From the NCBI GenBank assembly GCA_035628915.1, contig DASPIW010000012.1:62001-126000 (forward strand): a stretch of DNA of 64,000 nucleotides. Direction: 5' to 3'. Both the position numbers and the translations under genes were made by a program. Position 1 is the stretch's first letter. Each line of letters starts with the position of its first letter. The DNA comes from JARBUG01 sp035628915. GTDB taxonomy: Bacteria; Bacillota; Sulfobacillia; Symbiobacteriales; Symbiobacteriaceae. A model generated the notes under the pieces. It was not told the origin of the DNA. It saw nothing but the letters and a program-made list of their open reading frames with translations, and searched no databases. Below, in pieces: positions 25,813 to 34,845 of the stretch.

Positions 25813-25842
25813 AGAAACCACCGGGAAGTTCCGGTGGTTTCT
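25813..25842 (-). terminator. Terminator after minE
   Basis: Perfect 12-bp stem AGAAACCACCGG/CCGGTGGTTTCT with a short loop, 20 bases past the minE stop. It closes the mre-mrdA-min operon. Confidence 0.85.
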
Positions 25843-25861
25843 GCTGCAAATGATGGAGCCG

Positions 25862-26137
25862 TTACCGGCCGCCAACCGCCGCCCGCTTCATCCGGCGGAC
25901 AGGAATGTTGGCCACCAGAGCGACCTGGTTTTCGCCGCTCTGCAAAGTAACATCCATATGCTCAGTCTCAATCTCCATGTACCGCGAAATCACCGCGATG
26001 AGTTCTTCCTTCAGAGACTCAAGGAACTGGGGCGATACGTTGGTCCGGTCATGGACCAGGACCAGCCGCAAACGTTCCTTTGCGATGTCTGCGCTCGAAG
26101 TATCGCGGCCAAAAACCTTGGCAATCAGGTCCAGCAC
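25862..26137 (-). CDS. minE: Cell division topological factor MinE
   Basis: The 91-residue protein matches MinE. The N-terminal anti-MinCD helix region (AKERLRLVLVHDRTN) is followed by the topological domain (LKEELIAVISRYMEIE, then VDVTLQ-type strands; here MDVTLQSGENQVALVANIPV). MinE stimulates MinD ATPase and drives pole-to-pole oscillation of MinCD, restricting FtsZ rings to midcell. Its presence argues for an oscillating Min system rather than the DivIVA-anchored one of Bacillus. The GTG start lies 15 bases after the minD stop with a G-rich ribosome site overlapping it. Confidence 0.93.
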   Translation of the reverse strand: MLDLIAKVFGRDTSSADIAKERLRLVLVHDRTNVSPQFLESLKEELIAVISRYMEIETEHMDVTLQSGENQVALVANIPVRRMKRAAVGGR

Positions 26138-26152
26138 GGTATGCCCCCCCTT

Positions 26153-26959
26153 CTAGCCCCTGCTCAGTCCGACGATGCGCTTCAACTTCGCCCACAGGCC
26201 CTCGTCAGCGTTCAGGTCCATAATCGGCACCTGCTCACCCATGAGCCGCCGAGCAATGTTCAGGTACGCAAGGCCGGCCCTGGACTCCCGGTGGTAAACC
26301 GCCGGCTCACCGCGGTTCGTCGAGACGATGATGTGCTCGTCTTCCGGCACGATGCCCAGCAGGTCGACAGCCAGCATCTCCAGCATATCGTCGATCTCAA
26401 GCATGTCGCCGCGCTGGACCATCTTGGGCCGGACGCGGTTGACAATCAGCATGGCGGGCGCCGTGTTTTCGGCCTTGGCATCCCAAAGGCCGATAACCCG
26501 GTCGGCGTCGCGCACGGAGGAGACTTCGGGGTTGCAGACGATGATGGCCTTCTGCGCACCGGCAATGGCGTTCTTGAAGCCGTCTTCAATGCCGGCCGGG
26601 CAGTCCAGCAGGACAAAGTCGAACTCCCGGGCAAGCTGCTCAGTCAGATCCTGCATCTGCTTGGGGCTGACGTCCTTCTTTTCCCGGGTCTGGGCGGCGG
26701 CCAAAAGATAGAGGTTGTCGATCCGCTTGTCCTTGATGAGGGCCTGCTTCAGCCGTGCGTGGCCCTCAATCACGTCAACCAGGTCGTAGACGATGCGGTT
26801 CTCCAGCCCCATCACAACGTCCAGATTGCGCAGTCCGATGTCGGCGTCAACCAGGACGACCTTGTTTCCCAGTTGGGCCAGCGCAGTCCCCAGGTTGGCC
26901 GTGGTCGTAGTTTTGCCGACGCCGCCCTTCCCGGAGGTCACAACGATGACCTGTCCCAT
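26153..26959 (-). CDS. minD: Septum site-determining ATPase MinD
   Basis: The 268-residue protein starts MGQVIVVTSGKGGVGKTT, the deviant Walker A motif (signature lysine at residue 11) of the MinD/ParA family. VDADIGLRNLDVVMGLENR and LLDCPAGIEDGFKNAI follow as family motifs. The C-terminus (WAKLKRIVGLSRG) looks like the amphipathic membrane-targeting helix. ATP-bound MinD dimerises on the membrane and recruits MinC and MinE. AAGGAGGA precedes the ATG. It lies between minC and minE, all on the same strand. Confidence 0.96.
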   Translation of the reverse strand: MGQVIVVTSGKGGVGKTTTTANLGTALAQLGNKVVLVDADIGLRNLDVVMGLENRIVYDLVDVIEGHARLKQALIKDKRIDNLYLLAAAQTREKKDVSPKQMQDLTEQLAREFDFVLLDCPAGIEDGFKNAIAGAQKAIIVCNPEVSSVRDADRVIGLWDAKAENTAPAMLIVNRVRPKMVQRGDMLEIDDMLEMLAVDLLGIVPEDEHIIVSTNRGEPAVYHRESRAGLAYLNIARRLMGEQVPIMDLNADEGLWAKLKRIVGLSRG

Positions 26960-26998
26960 TCACGTTCCTCCTTAGCGCCCAAAGTTCCGAGCGCACGA

Positions 26999-27682
26999 CT
27001 ATCGCTTGGTCTCTGCAACCGGTGTTTCCACCACGATCATACCTTCGCGAACCCGTGCCACCTCTGGAACGGGCTTGAGCGGCTCTTCTTCGTCCGGCGC
27101 ACGTCCGATGACGCTGGCGATGCGCAACTGCGTGGGACGCAACTTGGTTGCAGCCACGATGGCTGCGGCGTTTCCGGAAGCTCCGGCATGGGCTACGCCT
27201 CGCAGCGCTCCCATGACGACGATGTGCCCGGTAGCCACCACTTCGGCTCCGGGGTTCACATCGCCCAGCACAATGACATCGCCCTGGTGTCGGACACTTT
27301 GCCCGGAGCGAAGCGTGCGAGTGACGACGAGCGCAGTTTCGGATTCCGTGAGCAAGGCCGCCGCCGGAAGGGTGCCGGCCCGGCGGGACTGCTCAACCGC
27401 CTTAAGCGCCGCCTGCGCCTCTGCCACAGGGTCTCCGCCTTCGCCAACGGTCCGGAGCGTCATGCCGCATTCCTTCAGAATCGCTTCGATGGCCTCTCGC
27501 TCCGGGACGGAGAGGGGGCGGCCACCGGTCTGGACGGTCACCTCTGACCCCTGGAAGAAACGGCCGCCTTGCGCCAGTTTTTCACGGAGCCGCTGGCACA
27601 CCTGATCGAACGCGCCCTCTTCCGGGAGCAGGATGACAAGTCCTGTTCTGGTCGTACCGCGAATCACTATGTCTTGACGCAT
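26999..27682 (-). CDS. minC: Septum formation inhibitor MinC
   Basis: The 227-residue protein has the two MinC domains: residues 1-105 (the FtsZ-facing domain; VIRGTTRTGLVILLPEEG) and 110-210, the beta-helix that binds MinD (RSGQSVRHQGDVIVLGDVNPGAEV, then GHIVVMGALRGVAHAG). The signature ASGNAAAIVAATKLRPTQLRIA is clear. MinC blocks FtsZ assembly away from midcell. The ATG has no strong ribosome site. The 127 bases up to mrdA contain GCAGGAGA twice, 17 bases apart, of unknown meaning. Confidence 0.95.
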   Translation of the reverse strand: MRQDIVIRGTTRTGLVILLPEEGAFDQVCQRLREKLAQGGRFFQGSEVTVQTGGRPLSVPEREAIEAILKECGMTLRTVGEGGDPVAEAQAALKAVEQSRRAGTLPAAALLTESETALVVTRTLRSGQSVRHQGDVIVLGDVNPGAEVVATGHIVVMGALRGVAHAGASGNAAAIVAATKLRPTQLRIASVIGRAPDEEEPLKPVPEVARVREGMIVVETPVAETKR

Positions 27683-27809
27683 GCGAGTTTCACGACCCTG
27701 CAGCCGGAATGTGAATATCCTCTGAGATTAATTCTCCTGCACGAGTTGATCTCCTGCTCCGTTTTACAAAAAATGTCGCCACGACATGCGGATGGTATTG
27801 CCGCCGCGA

Positions 27810-29726
27810 CTACTGTCCCGTACCTACCACCCGATAGAGCTTGCGCAGGGCCGCCGGGTCATTGGGGTATGCATCCGGCACCTTGGCCGGGTCCCATGCC
27901 GGTAGCTCCACGCCGAAGTACGCGGCCTGGATCGTCCTGGCCACCGTCCCGGTGCTGCCGCCGTGACCGGCCTGTTCAACCGCTACCGCAATCGCGATTT
28001 GCGGGTCGTCCGCCGGCGCCAGCGCGACATAGAAGCCGTAGTCATCCCAGGGCGGATACTCCGCTGTTCCCGTTTTTCCGGCGGTCTTGACGCCGGGCAG
28101 CGGGTACTGTGCGTAGTCCGATGTGCCGCTCGGCGAATTGACGGCGACCATGCCCTTCAAAATCAGGTCCAGGTAGCTCTGGTCCACCTTGACCTGACCA
28201 ATTTGCTCTGGACCGTACTCCTTAATCGTCCTGCCTTCGCTGTCGACGACCTTCTGTACCAGGTACGGCTTCATCACCTTGCCGTGATTGCCCAGGGTCG
28301 CAGCGTACCGGGCCAACTGGAGCGGGGTGACGTTGACAATCTGGCCAATGGCTGCGGAAATCGTGTGGCCGGGGCCCCAGTCGTCGCTCCGCTGCTGCTG
28401 CCAGATCTTCACGCGGTTGATTTCGTCGGGCAGGAGGCCGGGATTCTCGCCGCCCAGATCAATGCCGGTCTTTTTTCCGAAACCAAACTGCTCAGCCATG
28501 CTGACCAGGCGGTCGATGCCCAGCCGATAGCCCATTTCGTAGTAGTAGATGTCGCAGGAATTCATCAGCGCAAGGACTGTGTCGTTCCAGCCGTGGCCGC
28601 CCGGCAGCCAGCACTTGGGGTTGCCCAGTTTGTCATAGCGGCCATTGCAGAAGATCTTTTCGTAAGGCCCCACCACCCCGGCGGTCAAAGCCGCCGCAGA
28701 GGTCATCATCTTCCAGGTGGAGCCCGGCTGGTAGGCGGTCTGGATGGCCCGGTTGACTTCAGGCGTCAGGACCGGATCCTGCAGCTTCTTCAGGTCTTGT
28801 TCGGAGATGCCCTGTGCGAACAGGTTCGGATCGAATCCCGGCTTGCTGGCCATGGCCAGCACCGCACCGCTTTTCACGTCCATCACGACGACAGCGCCGG
28901 CCTTGGCATGCGGCCACGGGCCATCGCCGATGAGCGTGTTGCGAATGCGCCACATATCCCATTCCAGGGCCCGCTCGGCAACCTGCTGCAGGCCGGCGTC
29001 CACCGTCAATACAATACTGTTCCCCGGCTCGGGGTCAGTCGCCTGCACTTCGCCCAACGGCTGGAAGTAGTTGTTGATCTCCACCTGCCGGACGCCGGGT
29101 TTTCCGCGCAGAAAGTCATCGTAATATGCTTCGAGGCCTGTCCGTCCGACCAGTTCGCCCAGAATGTACTTGTCTTCATGCGATTGGTCGATCTCGTCCT
29201 GGCTGACCTGATTGACATAGCCCAGCATGTGCGCCGCCATATCCTTGTACTGGTACTCCCGTACGGGGTGACTCTGCACTTCCACTCCGGGCAGTTCGCC
29301 CTTTCGCTCCACAATGGCCGCGTACTGCTCCTGCGTGATGTTGTCCTTCACCCGCACGGGCTCATAGTAACGCAGTCTGGCGACCTTTTGCGCCACCATC
29401 TGCTCGATTTCCGTCAGCGGTACATCCAGAATGGCTGACACCCGCTGCAGTACACCCGGCCGCTTGTAGTATGGATAGCGAATCAGCACCGAATGGGATG
29501 GCCGGTTGCTGACCAGGGGCACCATGTTCCGGTCATAGATCAGCCCACGGGGGGCATACACGGGCAGCGAACGGGTCCGCTGCTCTTCGGCTTCCTGCAA
29601 GAACGTGCTCTGGTGAAAGAGCGTCATGTTCGCCAACTGCCCGGTGAGGCCGGCCAGGGCCAGCATCGAAGCGGCCAGAATAAAGGCGGCCCGCCGCTGA
29701 ATCGGGTCCTTCTTTTCTTTGTCCAC
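27810..29726 (-). CDS. mrdA: Penicillin-binding protein 2 (elongation-specific transpeptidase)
   Basis: The 638-residue class B PBP has one N-terminal membrane helix (about 12-35), a dimerisation/pedestal domain with APRGLIYDRN near residue 58, and a transpeptidase domain from about 230. The three catalytic motifs are present: STWK (Ser336, Lys339), SCD (390-392, in place of the commoner SxN) and KTGT (551-554). PBP2 cross-links glycan made by RodA during rod elongation. It lies between mreD and minC, an arrangement seen in Clostridia rather than in Bacillus. GTG start with GAGGAGG upstream. Confidence 0.94.
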   Translation of the reverse strand: MDKEKKDPIQRRAAFILAASMLALAGLTGQLANMTLFHQSTFLQEAEEQRTRSLPVYAPRGLIYDRNMVPLVSNRPSHSVLIRYPYYKRPGVLQRVSAILDVPLTEIEQMVAQKVARLRYYEPVRVKDNITQEQYAAIVERKGELPGVEVQSHPVREYQYKDMAAHMLGYVNQVSQDEIDQSHEDKYILGELVGRTGLEAYYDDFLRGKPGVRQVEINNYFQPLGEVQATDPEPGNSIVLTVDAGLQQVAERALEWDMWRIRNTLIGDGPWPHAKAGAVVVMDVKSGAVLAMASKPGFDPNLFAQGISEQDLKKLQDPVLTPEVNRAIQTAYQPGSTWKMMTSAAALTAGVVGPYEKIFCNGRYDKLGNPKCWLPGGHGWNDTVLALMNSCDIYYYEMGYRLGIDRLVSMAEQFGFGKKTGIDLGGENPGLLPDEINRVKIWQQQRSDDWGPGHTISAAIGQIVNVTPLQLARYAATLGNHGKVMKPYLVQKVVDSEGRTIKEYGPEQIGQVKVDQSYLDLILKGMVAVNSPSGTSDYAQYPLPGVKTAGKTGTAEYPPWDDYGFYVALAPADDPQIAIAVAVEQAGHGGSTGTVARTIQAAYFGVELPAWDPAKVPDAYPNDPAALRKLYRVVGTGQ

Positions 29727-29776
29727 CGACTTGCCTCCTCAAAGAACAGGGGGCAGCCCCCTCACTTACAATACAA

Positions 29777-29796
29777 GACGGGCCTTGCGGCCCGTC
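29777..29796 (-). terminator. Hairpin between mreD and mrdA
   Basis: A perfect 8-bp stem GACGGGCC/GGCCCGTC followed on the minus strand by TTGTATT. The T-run is broken, so it may give only partial termination within the operon. Confidence 0.5.
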
Positions 29797-29799
29797 GCT

Positions 29800-30318
29800 T
29801 TAATGGCGTCGTATCACGATTGTACCGCGCGGATCAGGTCTGAGGTATAGGTAGTATTTGTATATCCGACCATATATCAAGACGGTCAGAACCATGTCAT
29901 AAAGCGCCGCCGGGAGCAGTGTTGAGCGTAATGCGCCCAGCGGAGCTACTTCCAGCCCATAGAGCCAGAAGCAAAAAACGATGATCGTCTGGCTGGCCGC
30001 CGAACCGACCAATCCGCCGGCCGGCGCCAGCAGCATGTTTTCTTTGAAGACACGCCCTTCCAGCAAACCCGACACAAGGCCGACGACGCCGTAGGACAGC
30101 ACATGCAGGCCAATGAACCGGGCAGCGATCAGGTCGATGAGCAGTCCGCCAATGATGCCGCCGGCGAGCCCGACCTCCCACCCAAATAGCAGGCCGTAAG
30201 TCACAACCACTGCCAGGAGGAAGTCCGGCGTAATGCCGCCGATGGCCAGGTAGGCGGAAACCACGGACTGGAGCAGGAAAGCCAGGACAAGGATGCCCGT
30301 CAACACCCAGTATCTCAC
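29800..30318 (-). CDS. mreD: Rod shape-determining membrane protein MreD
   Basis: The 172-residue protein is highly hydrophobic with about five membrane helices. It starts MRYWVLTGILVLAFLLQSVV and contains GGITPDFLLAVVVTYGLLFG, matching MreD. It bridges MreC and the Rod complex in the membrane. The GTG start overlaps the mreC stop in a GTGA, so the two are translationally coupled. Confidence 0.9.
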   Translation of the reverse strand: MRYWVLTGILVLAFLLQSVVSAYLAIGGITPDFLLAVVVTYGLLFGWEVGLAGGIIGGLLIDLIAARFIGLHVLSYGVVGLVSGLLEGRVFKENMLLAPAGGLVGSAASQTIIVFCFWLYGLEVAPLGALRSTLLPAALYDMVLTVLIYGRIYKYYLYLRPDPRGTIVIRRH

Positions 30319-31181
30319 GGGGCATTTGCCCCCCTGTCCTTCTCTGCTGAATAGTGCAGGACGACGTGGACGACATCCAGTTTGTTGAAATCAACGGCCG
30401 GGCGGACGTTGACGAACTTCTCCTGAGACGGTTCGTTGCTGCCCATTCCTGCCACATACCCGATGAGCAGGTCGGCGGGCATTGGGCCCTGTCCGGACGT
30501 GAAGATGGGCTGGCCCACCTGCACCGCCGGGTCGCTGATGAAGAACTTCATGCGGACGTGGCCGCCCTGGACGGTCTCAATAACGCCCAGGTCACCTGAG
30601 GGCAGTTTGGCGCCGGCGCCGAACCCGGACTGCCCGAACCCCGCGTCAATCACCAACTGCACCGTAGACGTAAACGGCGTGACGGAGGTAATTTTCCCCA
30701 CCAGCCCCTGCCAGTTCACAACGGCCATGTTGGGCTGGACCCCGTCCCGGCTGCCGTGGTTGATCAGTACCGTGCGGTACCAGTTGTCCGACGTGCGGCT
30801 GATCACCTGGGAAGTGAGCAGGGGATACGTCGATTTCTGCTTCATACTCAGCTCATTACGCAGTGCCTGGTTCTCCTGGAGCAACTGGTCGTTGCGGGCA
30901 GACAGCTGTTCTGCCCCCTGGACCTGCTCGCGCAGCTTCGCGTTGTCGGCCCGCAGCTGGGTCAGTTCGCGTATCGTGGTGCCGGCGCCCCGGAAACGTT
31001 CTGCCACGTAGTCGGTCGCTAACTGAAACGGATACAGCACCGTCGCGATGGCTTTCTCGACCACGGTAACGTCGGAGCGTTCACGCGACGTGGCAGTCAT
31101 CATCCCGAAAATCACGATCAGCGCTATCAGCGCCGCCATAAGGCGGCGCAATTGCTTATTGTTTCTCATCGGTGTTGGCAT
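30315..31181 (-). CDS. mreC: Rod shape-determining protein MreC
   Basis: The 288-residue protein has one N-terminal membrane helix (about 14-27), a coiled-coil (65-105; AKLREQVQGAEQLSARNDQL) and the extracytoplasmic beta-barrel domain (VISRTSDNWYRTVLINHG, GLVGKITSVTPFTSTVQL). MreC activates PBP2-RodA on the outer face of the membrane. The ATG at 31181 has a G-rich site; a second ATG four codons on is possible. Confidence 0.94.
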   Translation of the reverse strand: MPTPMRNNKQLRRLMAALIALIVIFGMMTATSRERSDVTVVEKAIATVLYPFQLATDYVAERFRGAGTTIRELTQLRADNAKLREQVQGAEQLSARNDQLLQENQALRNELSMKQKSTYPLLTSQVISRTSDNWYRTVLINHGSRDGVQPNMAVVNWQGLVGKITSVTPFTSTVQLVIDAGFGQSGFGAGAKLPSGDLGVIETVQGGHVRMKFFISDPAVQVGQPIFTSGQGPMPADLLIGYVAGMGSNEPSQEKFVNVRPAVDFNKLDVVHVVLHYSAEKDRGANAP

Positions 31182-31208
31182 CGCCGCTCCCCCCGATGCA
31201 AGGGCTGG

Positions 31209-32228
31209 CTAGGACTGCCGGGCCACCCGCTTCAGGATGTCAATATTATCGAGGCACTTGCCGGTACCTTTCACAACGCACAGGAGGGGCTCGTCCGCCA
31301 CATGGACGGGCATGCCCGTTTCCTTAGAAATCAACGTATCGAGACCGCGGAGCAGGGCGCCGCCGCCGGTCATGACGATGCCGCGGTCCATAATGTCGGC
31401 GGCCAGTTCCGGCGGAGTGTTCTCGAGCGTGATCTTGATCGCCTCAAGAATGGAGCTGACGGGCTCCTGAATGGCCCGCCGGATCTCCTCGGACGTAACC
31501 CTGAGGGTGCGGGGCAGACCGGTGACCAGGTCGCGGCCGCGGATCTCCATGGTCTCTTCCTTGCCAAGGGCATAGGCAGAACCGATGGTCATCTTGACTT
31601 CTTCGCCCGTCCGCTCGCCGATCAGCATGTTGTAGGTGCGCTTGACGTACTGCACGATCGCCTCGTCAAGCTCATCGCCTGCCACGCGGATGGACTTGGC
31701 GGTTACCAGGCCGCCCAGCGAGATGATGGCGACTTCGGTGGTACCGCCGCCAATGTCAACGACCATGCTGCCGGTGGGCTCTTCAACCGGAAGGCCGGCG
31801 CCGATTGCAGCGGCCATCGGCTCTTCAATTACGTGCGCTTCCCGGGCGCCGGCCTGCAGAGCGGCGTCCTGAACGGCACGCCGTTCAACGCCGGTGACGC
31901 CCGACGGAATGCCGACGACCACCCGGGGCCGGAAGGGCGCCCGGCGGGGGAATGCCTTCTGGATGAAGTACTTCAGCATGATCTGGGTGATATCGAAGTC
32001 GGCAATGACACCATCCTTCAGGGGCCGGATGGCGATGATATTGCCCGGGGTACGGCCCAGCATTTGCTTGGCTTCGGCACCAACTGCCAGCGGCTCCTTG
32101 CGGTCGCGGTCAACCGCGACCACCGACGGCTCGTCAATCACAATGCCGCGGCCTTTCACAAACACAAGGGTATTAGCGGTTCCAAGATCGATCCCCATGT
32201 CGCGAGCGAACATCTGCATAAAAGACAC
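31209..32228 (-). CDS. mreB: Actin-like rod shape-determining protein MreB
   Basis: The 339-residue protein carries the actin-fold signatures: phosphate-1 GIDLGTANTLVFVKG at residue 12, IEEPMAAAIGAGLP near 140, phosphate-2 MVVDIGGGTTEVAI near 160 and the adenosine loop MTGGGALLRGLDTL near 290. MreB filaments organise lateral wall synthesis. The N-terminal MSFMQMFARDM may serve as the membrane-binding helix. GTG start with AAGGGGA upstream; mreC follows 27 bases later. Confidence 0.97.
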   Translation of the reverse strand: MSFMQMFARDMGIDLGTANTLVFVKGRGIVIDEPSVVAVDRDRKEPLAVGAEAKQMLGRTPGNIIAIRPLKDGVIADFDITQIMLKYFIQKAFPRRAPFRPRVVVGIPSGVTGVERRAVQDAALQAGAREAHVIEEPMAAAIGAGLPVEEPTGSMVVDIGGGTTEVAIISLGGLVTAKSIRVAGDELDEAIVQYVKRTYNMLIGERTGEEVKMTIGSAYALGKEETMEIRGRDLVTGLPRTLRVTSEEIRRAIQEPVSSILEAIKITLENTPPELAADIMDRGIVMTGGGALLRGLDTLISKETGMPVHVADEPLLCVVKGTGKCLDNIDILKRVARQS

Positions 32229-32262
32229 CGCACAGTTCCCCTTTCTTCACGAGGCGCCCTGT

Positions 32263-32982
32263 CTAGGACCAGTCCCCCAGCTTCCGTTCCCGAAAACTGA
32301 TGAACCGCCCCTCTCCAATGACCAGGTGGTCCAGTACTTCGATGCCAATCAACTTACCTGCTTCGATCAGCCGCCGGGTGATTTCCCGGTCCTCACGGCT
32401 TGGGGTCGGATCCCCGCTGGGATGGTTGTGGATGAGAACAACGGCGTGAGCATTTTGCCGGATCGCTGCCTTGAAAATCTCCCTGGGATGAACCAGGGTG
32501 GACGTTTGCGTCCCTACCGTTACTTCTTCGACGTTCAAGACGTGATTCTTTGCGTTCAACAAAATTACCATGAATTGTTCTTGTTCGCGACGGGACAGGC
32601 GCGGTGCCATGAAGTCAAAGACGGCCTTCGGGTTGCTGACCTCATAAGTGCGCAGTCTCTGCGTCTCCTGACGGGTGCGCCAGCCCAGCTGCAAAGCCGC
32701 CAGTATCTGGCACAGCTTGGCCGGCCCGATGCCGGGAACGACGCGCCGAATCTCCGCTTCCGTCAGGCGGAGCAAACGCACCAACGGAGCCTCAGGGTCT
32801 TCCGACTCACAATGATGCAGTAACCGGTGCGCCAATTCAATAACCGAATGGCCCGGAACCCCGGTTCGGAGCAAAATGGCAAGCAATTCGGCGTCCGTCA
32901 GTTTCTCGGGACCGTGGCGGAGCAGCCGTTCACGGGGACGCTCCTCCGCGGGCAGCATCTTCACCGGAACCGACAAGCGCAA
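32263..32982 (-). CDS. radC: RadC/YsnA-like JAB-domain protein
   Basis: From TTG 32982 the protein has 239 residues: an N-terminal helix-hairpin-helix region (RPRERLLRHGPEKLTDAELL, VPGIGPAKLCQILAA) and a C-terminal JAB/MPN metalloprotease-like domain with the metal motif HNHPSGDPTPSREDREIT. The family was once linked to DNA repair, but its role is unsettled. The open frame extends upstream into maf. TTG 32982 is preferred because it starts after the maf stop, follows GGAAAG and gives the usual N-terminal length; ATG 32958 is the alternative. Confidence 0.88.
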   Translation of the reverse strand: MRLSVPVKMLPAEERPRERLLRHGPEKLTDAELLAILLRTGVPGHSVIELAHRLLHHCESEDPEAPLVRLLRLTEAEIRRVVPGIGPAKLCQILAALQLGWRTRQETQRLRTYEVSNPKAVFDFMAPRLSRREQEQFMVILLNAKNHVLNVEEVTVGTQTSTLVHPREIFKAAIRQNAHAVVLIHNHPSGDPTPSREDREITRRLIEAGKLIGIEVLDHLVIGEGRFISFRERKLGDWS

Positions 32983-33002
32983 CGCCCCTTTCCGGGGCTT
33001 CC

Positions 33003-33578
33003 CTACAGGACGCTTACACCGAATTGGGAGAGCATGGAGACCGTGCGGCAAAGGGGAAGCCCGACTACTGTAAAGTAGTCGCCATGTATGGCGCTGATCA
33101 TGGCTGCGGCCCGGCCCTGAATGCCATAGGCGCCGGCCTTGTCCATGGGTTCGCCCGAGTCGACGTAGCGTTCAATTTCGCCCTGCTCCAGCGGTCGGAA
33201 GCGGACGGTTGTGGTTTCATGACCGACAAGCTCCCGGGCGCCCGCCACCAGGGCGACGCCCGTCATGACCTGGTGATCCCGGCCCGACAGGGCCCGCAGC
33301 ATAACAACAGCTTCTGCTCGGTCCCGCGGCTTGCCGAGAACCAGCTCATCCACCACCACGATGGTGTCAGCCCCCAGCACCAGGGCGCCGGCCTCGCGGG
33401 CGGCAACGTCCCGGGCCTTGGCCAGAGCCAGATGTTCCACGAGGCTACCTGGCGACATAGGCTCCGAGACCTGCTCGTCCACCTGGCTGGGAACGACACG
33501 AAAGGAAACGCCGACTTGCCGCAGCAACTCCTGGCGGCGCGGCGACGCAGAAGCGAGAACGATTTCCAACCCGTTCAC
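33003..33578 (-). CDS. maf: Maf-like nucleotide pyrophosphatase
   Basis: The 191-residue protein has the Maf/HAM1-like signatures: LASASPRRQELLRQVG at the N-terminus, AKARDVAAREAGALVLGADTIV with the catalytic aspartate region, and DKAGAYGIQGRAA near 155. Maf proteins hydrolyse non-canonical or excess nucleoside triphosphates and affect septation. GTG 33578 or TTG 33569 could start it. The TTG has GAGGTGA at good spacing and gives the usual MEIVLASASPRR start. It stands at the head of the mre cluster, as in Bacillus. Confidence 0.93.
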   Translation of the reverse strand: MNGLEIVLASASPRRQELLRQVGVSFRVVPSQVDEQVSEPMSPGSLVEHLALAKARDVAAREAGALVLGADTIVVVDELVLGKPRDRAEAVVMLRALSGRDHQVMTGVALVAGARELVGHETTTVRFRPLEQGEIERYVDSGEPMDKAGAYGIQGRAAAMISAIHGDYFTVVGLPLCRTVSMLSQFGVSVL

Positions 33579-33586
33579 CTCAGCGG

Positions 33587-33835
33587 CTAGACGTTACGAA
33601 GGGCGAGCCACAGCGAAAGCACCAGCCCGATGGCCCCTCCGACTGATAGTTTGATCGCAATACCGAGGGTTAGAATCACAAACCCCAAATTCACATTGGT
33701 CGGACTGAAGCCGAGCGGAATGGACTCGTTCAGAAAACGAAGGGCCGCCACCTGATTTGCGACCGTAGCCCCCAAAAGTTGCCCTATGACGGTACCGATC
33801 AGGGCCCACAGGAAAATCAGCCAGCCTCGGCTCAC
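33587..33835 (-). CDS. DUF4321-type small membrane protein
   Basis: The 82-residue protein has two hydrophobic segments (3-25, FLWALIGTVIGQLLGA; 50-80, GFVILTLGIAIKLSVGGAIGL). It matches the Firmicutes DUF4321 family, usually encoded directly before maf, as here. Function is unknown; a link to cell-wall elongation rests only on neighbourhood. GAGGAGG precedes the GTG start, and its stop lies 8 bases before the maf start. Confidence 0.8.
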   Translation of the reverse strand: MSRGWLIFLWALIGTVIGQLLGATVANQVAALRFLNESIPLGFSPTNVNLGFVILTLGIAIKLSVGGAIGLVLSLWLALRNV

Positions 33836-34001
33836 GAATATGCCTCCTCAAGATTCGCTCCCCGTATCGTCCGTATGACGGTGACAAACTTCAAATGGTT
33901 TCGGGGTGGCGGAAGCAAATTCCTTCGCCGTTTGACCTGTCCGGATAAAGCATACCAGAGCTTCGACTTCATGGCAATATCTTCCATTCGCGGACAACAA
34001 G

Positions 34002-34027
34002 AAGACCGCCACCATGGGGGCGGTCTT
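34002..34027 (-). terminator. Terminator of the SPOR-protein gene
   Basis: Perfect 9-bp stem AAGACCGCC/GGCGGTCTT, followed on the minus strand by CTTGTTG. It lies 12 bases past the stop of the SPOR gene and separates the valS-folC transcript from the mre cluster. Confidence 0.8.
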
Positions 34028-34038
34028 GCCTGTGCAGG

Positions 34039-34845
34039 CTATTTTCCAGCCTGGAAAGCCATATATTGATCCACCAGGGTCATGTACTGCGCCATGGCTG
34101 CCTGGTACTCACCATCAGTGGGCGAGGCAGTGCTCAGGGCATCGAGCGTGGTGGCATTTGCGCTGGCGGTCGAAGCCATGTTGGCCAGTTCCTTGACCCG
34201 GGCATCCTTGCTGTCGCTGAGCGCTGCAGCCAGGTCGCTGAGGCCCTTGCCGGACTCGGCGAGGGCTGCCGTGTCGGCGCCCGGGTTCTCCAGCCACATC
34301 TTGACTTCCTGTAGATAGGTGTTCAGCAGATCCATGCCCTTGCGCATGTCGGACGTCGTCATCCCGGTAGCGGCTGCAGGGACGGCCTCCGGATTATACT
34401 TGACGGCCATTTCGCGGATGGTGGCCTTCTCATAGTCCTTCTTGAGCGCCTGGACCCTGGCCTTCGCCGTCTCAGCTTCTTCTTTGGTGGCGAAGGGACC
34501 CACATAGACCGGCGTTACGTTATTCTTGGTGGCCCCAACCACGGGCGAAAGCCCCGCGGTGTTCATATCGTTAACAGCGTTCATGTAGTTCGCCTTGGAG
34601 CGGAACGCGCCGACCTGAATGAAGCGAAGGTCGAAGTCGCCGGGCTCTGCCGTTACGGCACTGCCGATCCCGGGAGTCCCCTTGGGGTTCCCCGTCTCAG
34701 CCGCATTGCGGCCGTTGATCCACTTGCCGATGCTGTCGCCGGCAAACCAGGCCGCAAGCAGCGCCAGGATGGTGGCCAGGATGAAACCGCCGCCCCACCG
34801 ATCCTTGATTTTCTGCTGCGCCGGACGTCCAAACCGCTGATGCAT
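34039..34845 (-). CDS. Membrane-anchored SPOR-domain protein
   Basis: The 268-residue protein has a short basic cytoplasmic start, one membrane helix (about 20-37, GGFILATILALLAAWFAG) and a SPOR domain at about 72-145 (LRFIQVGAFRSKANYMNAV, then TPVYVGPFATKEEAETAKARV). A helical C-terminal region of about 110 residues follows. SPOR domains bind denuded glycan at division sites, so a role in division or sporulation wall remodelling is likely. It is the last gene behind valS and folC. Confidence 0.85.
   Translation of the reverse strand: MHQRFGRPAQQKIKDRWGGGFILATILALLAAWFAGDSIGKWINGRNAAETGNPKGTPGIGSAVTAEPGDFDLRFIQVGAFRSKANYMNAVNDMNTAGLSPVVGATKNNVTPVYVGPFATKEEAETAKARVQALKKDYEKATIREMAVKYNPEAVPAAATGMTTSDMRKGMDLLNTYLQEVKMWLENPGADTAALAESGKGLSDLAAALSDSKDARVKELANMASTASANATTLDALSTASPTDGEYQAAMAQYMTLVDQYMAFQAGK

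Noticed and set aside
25799..27547. 582-codon plus-strand frame across minE, minD and minC
   Set aside because: Spans three well-conserved genes and their gaps in antisense; no protein pattern.
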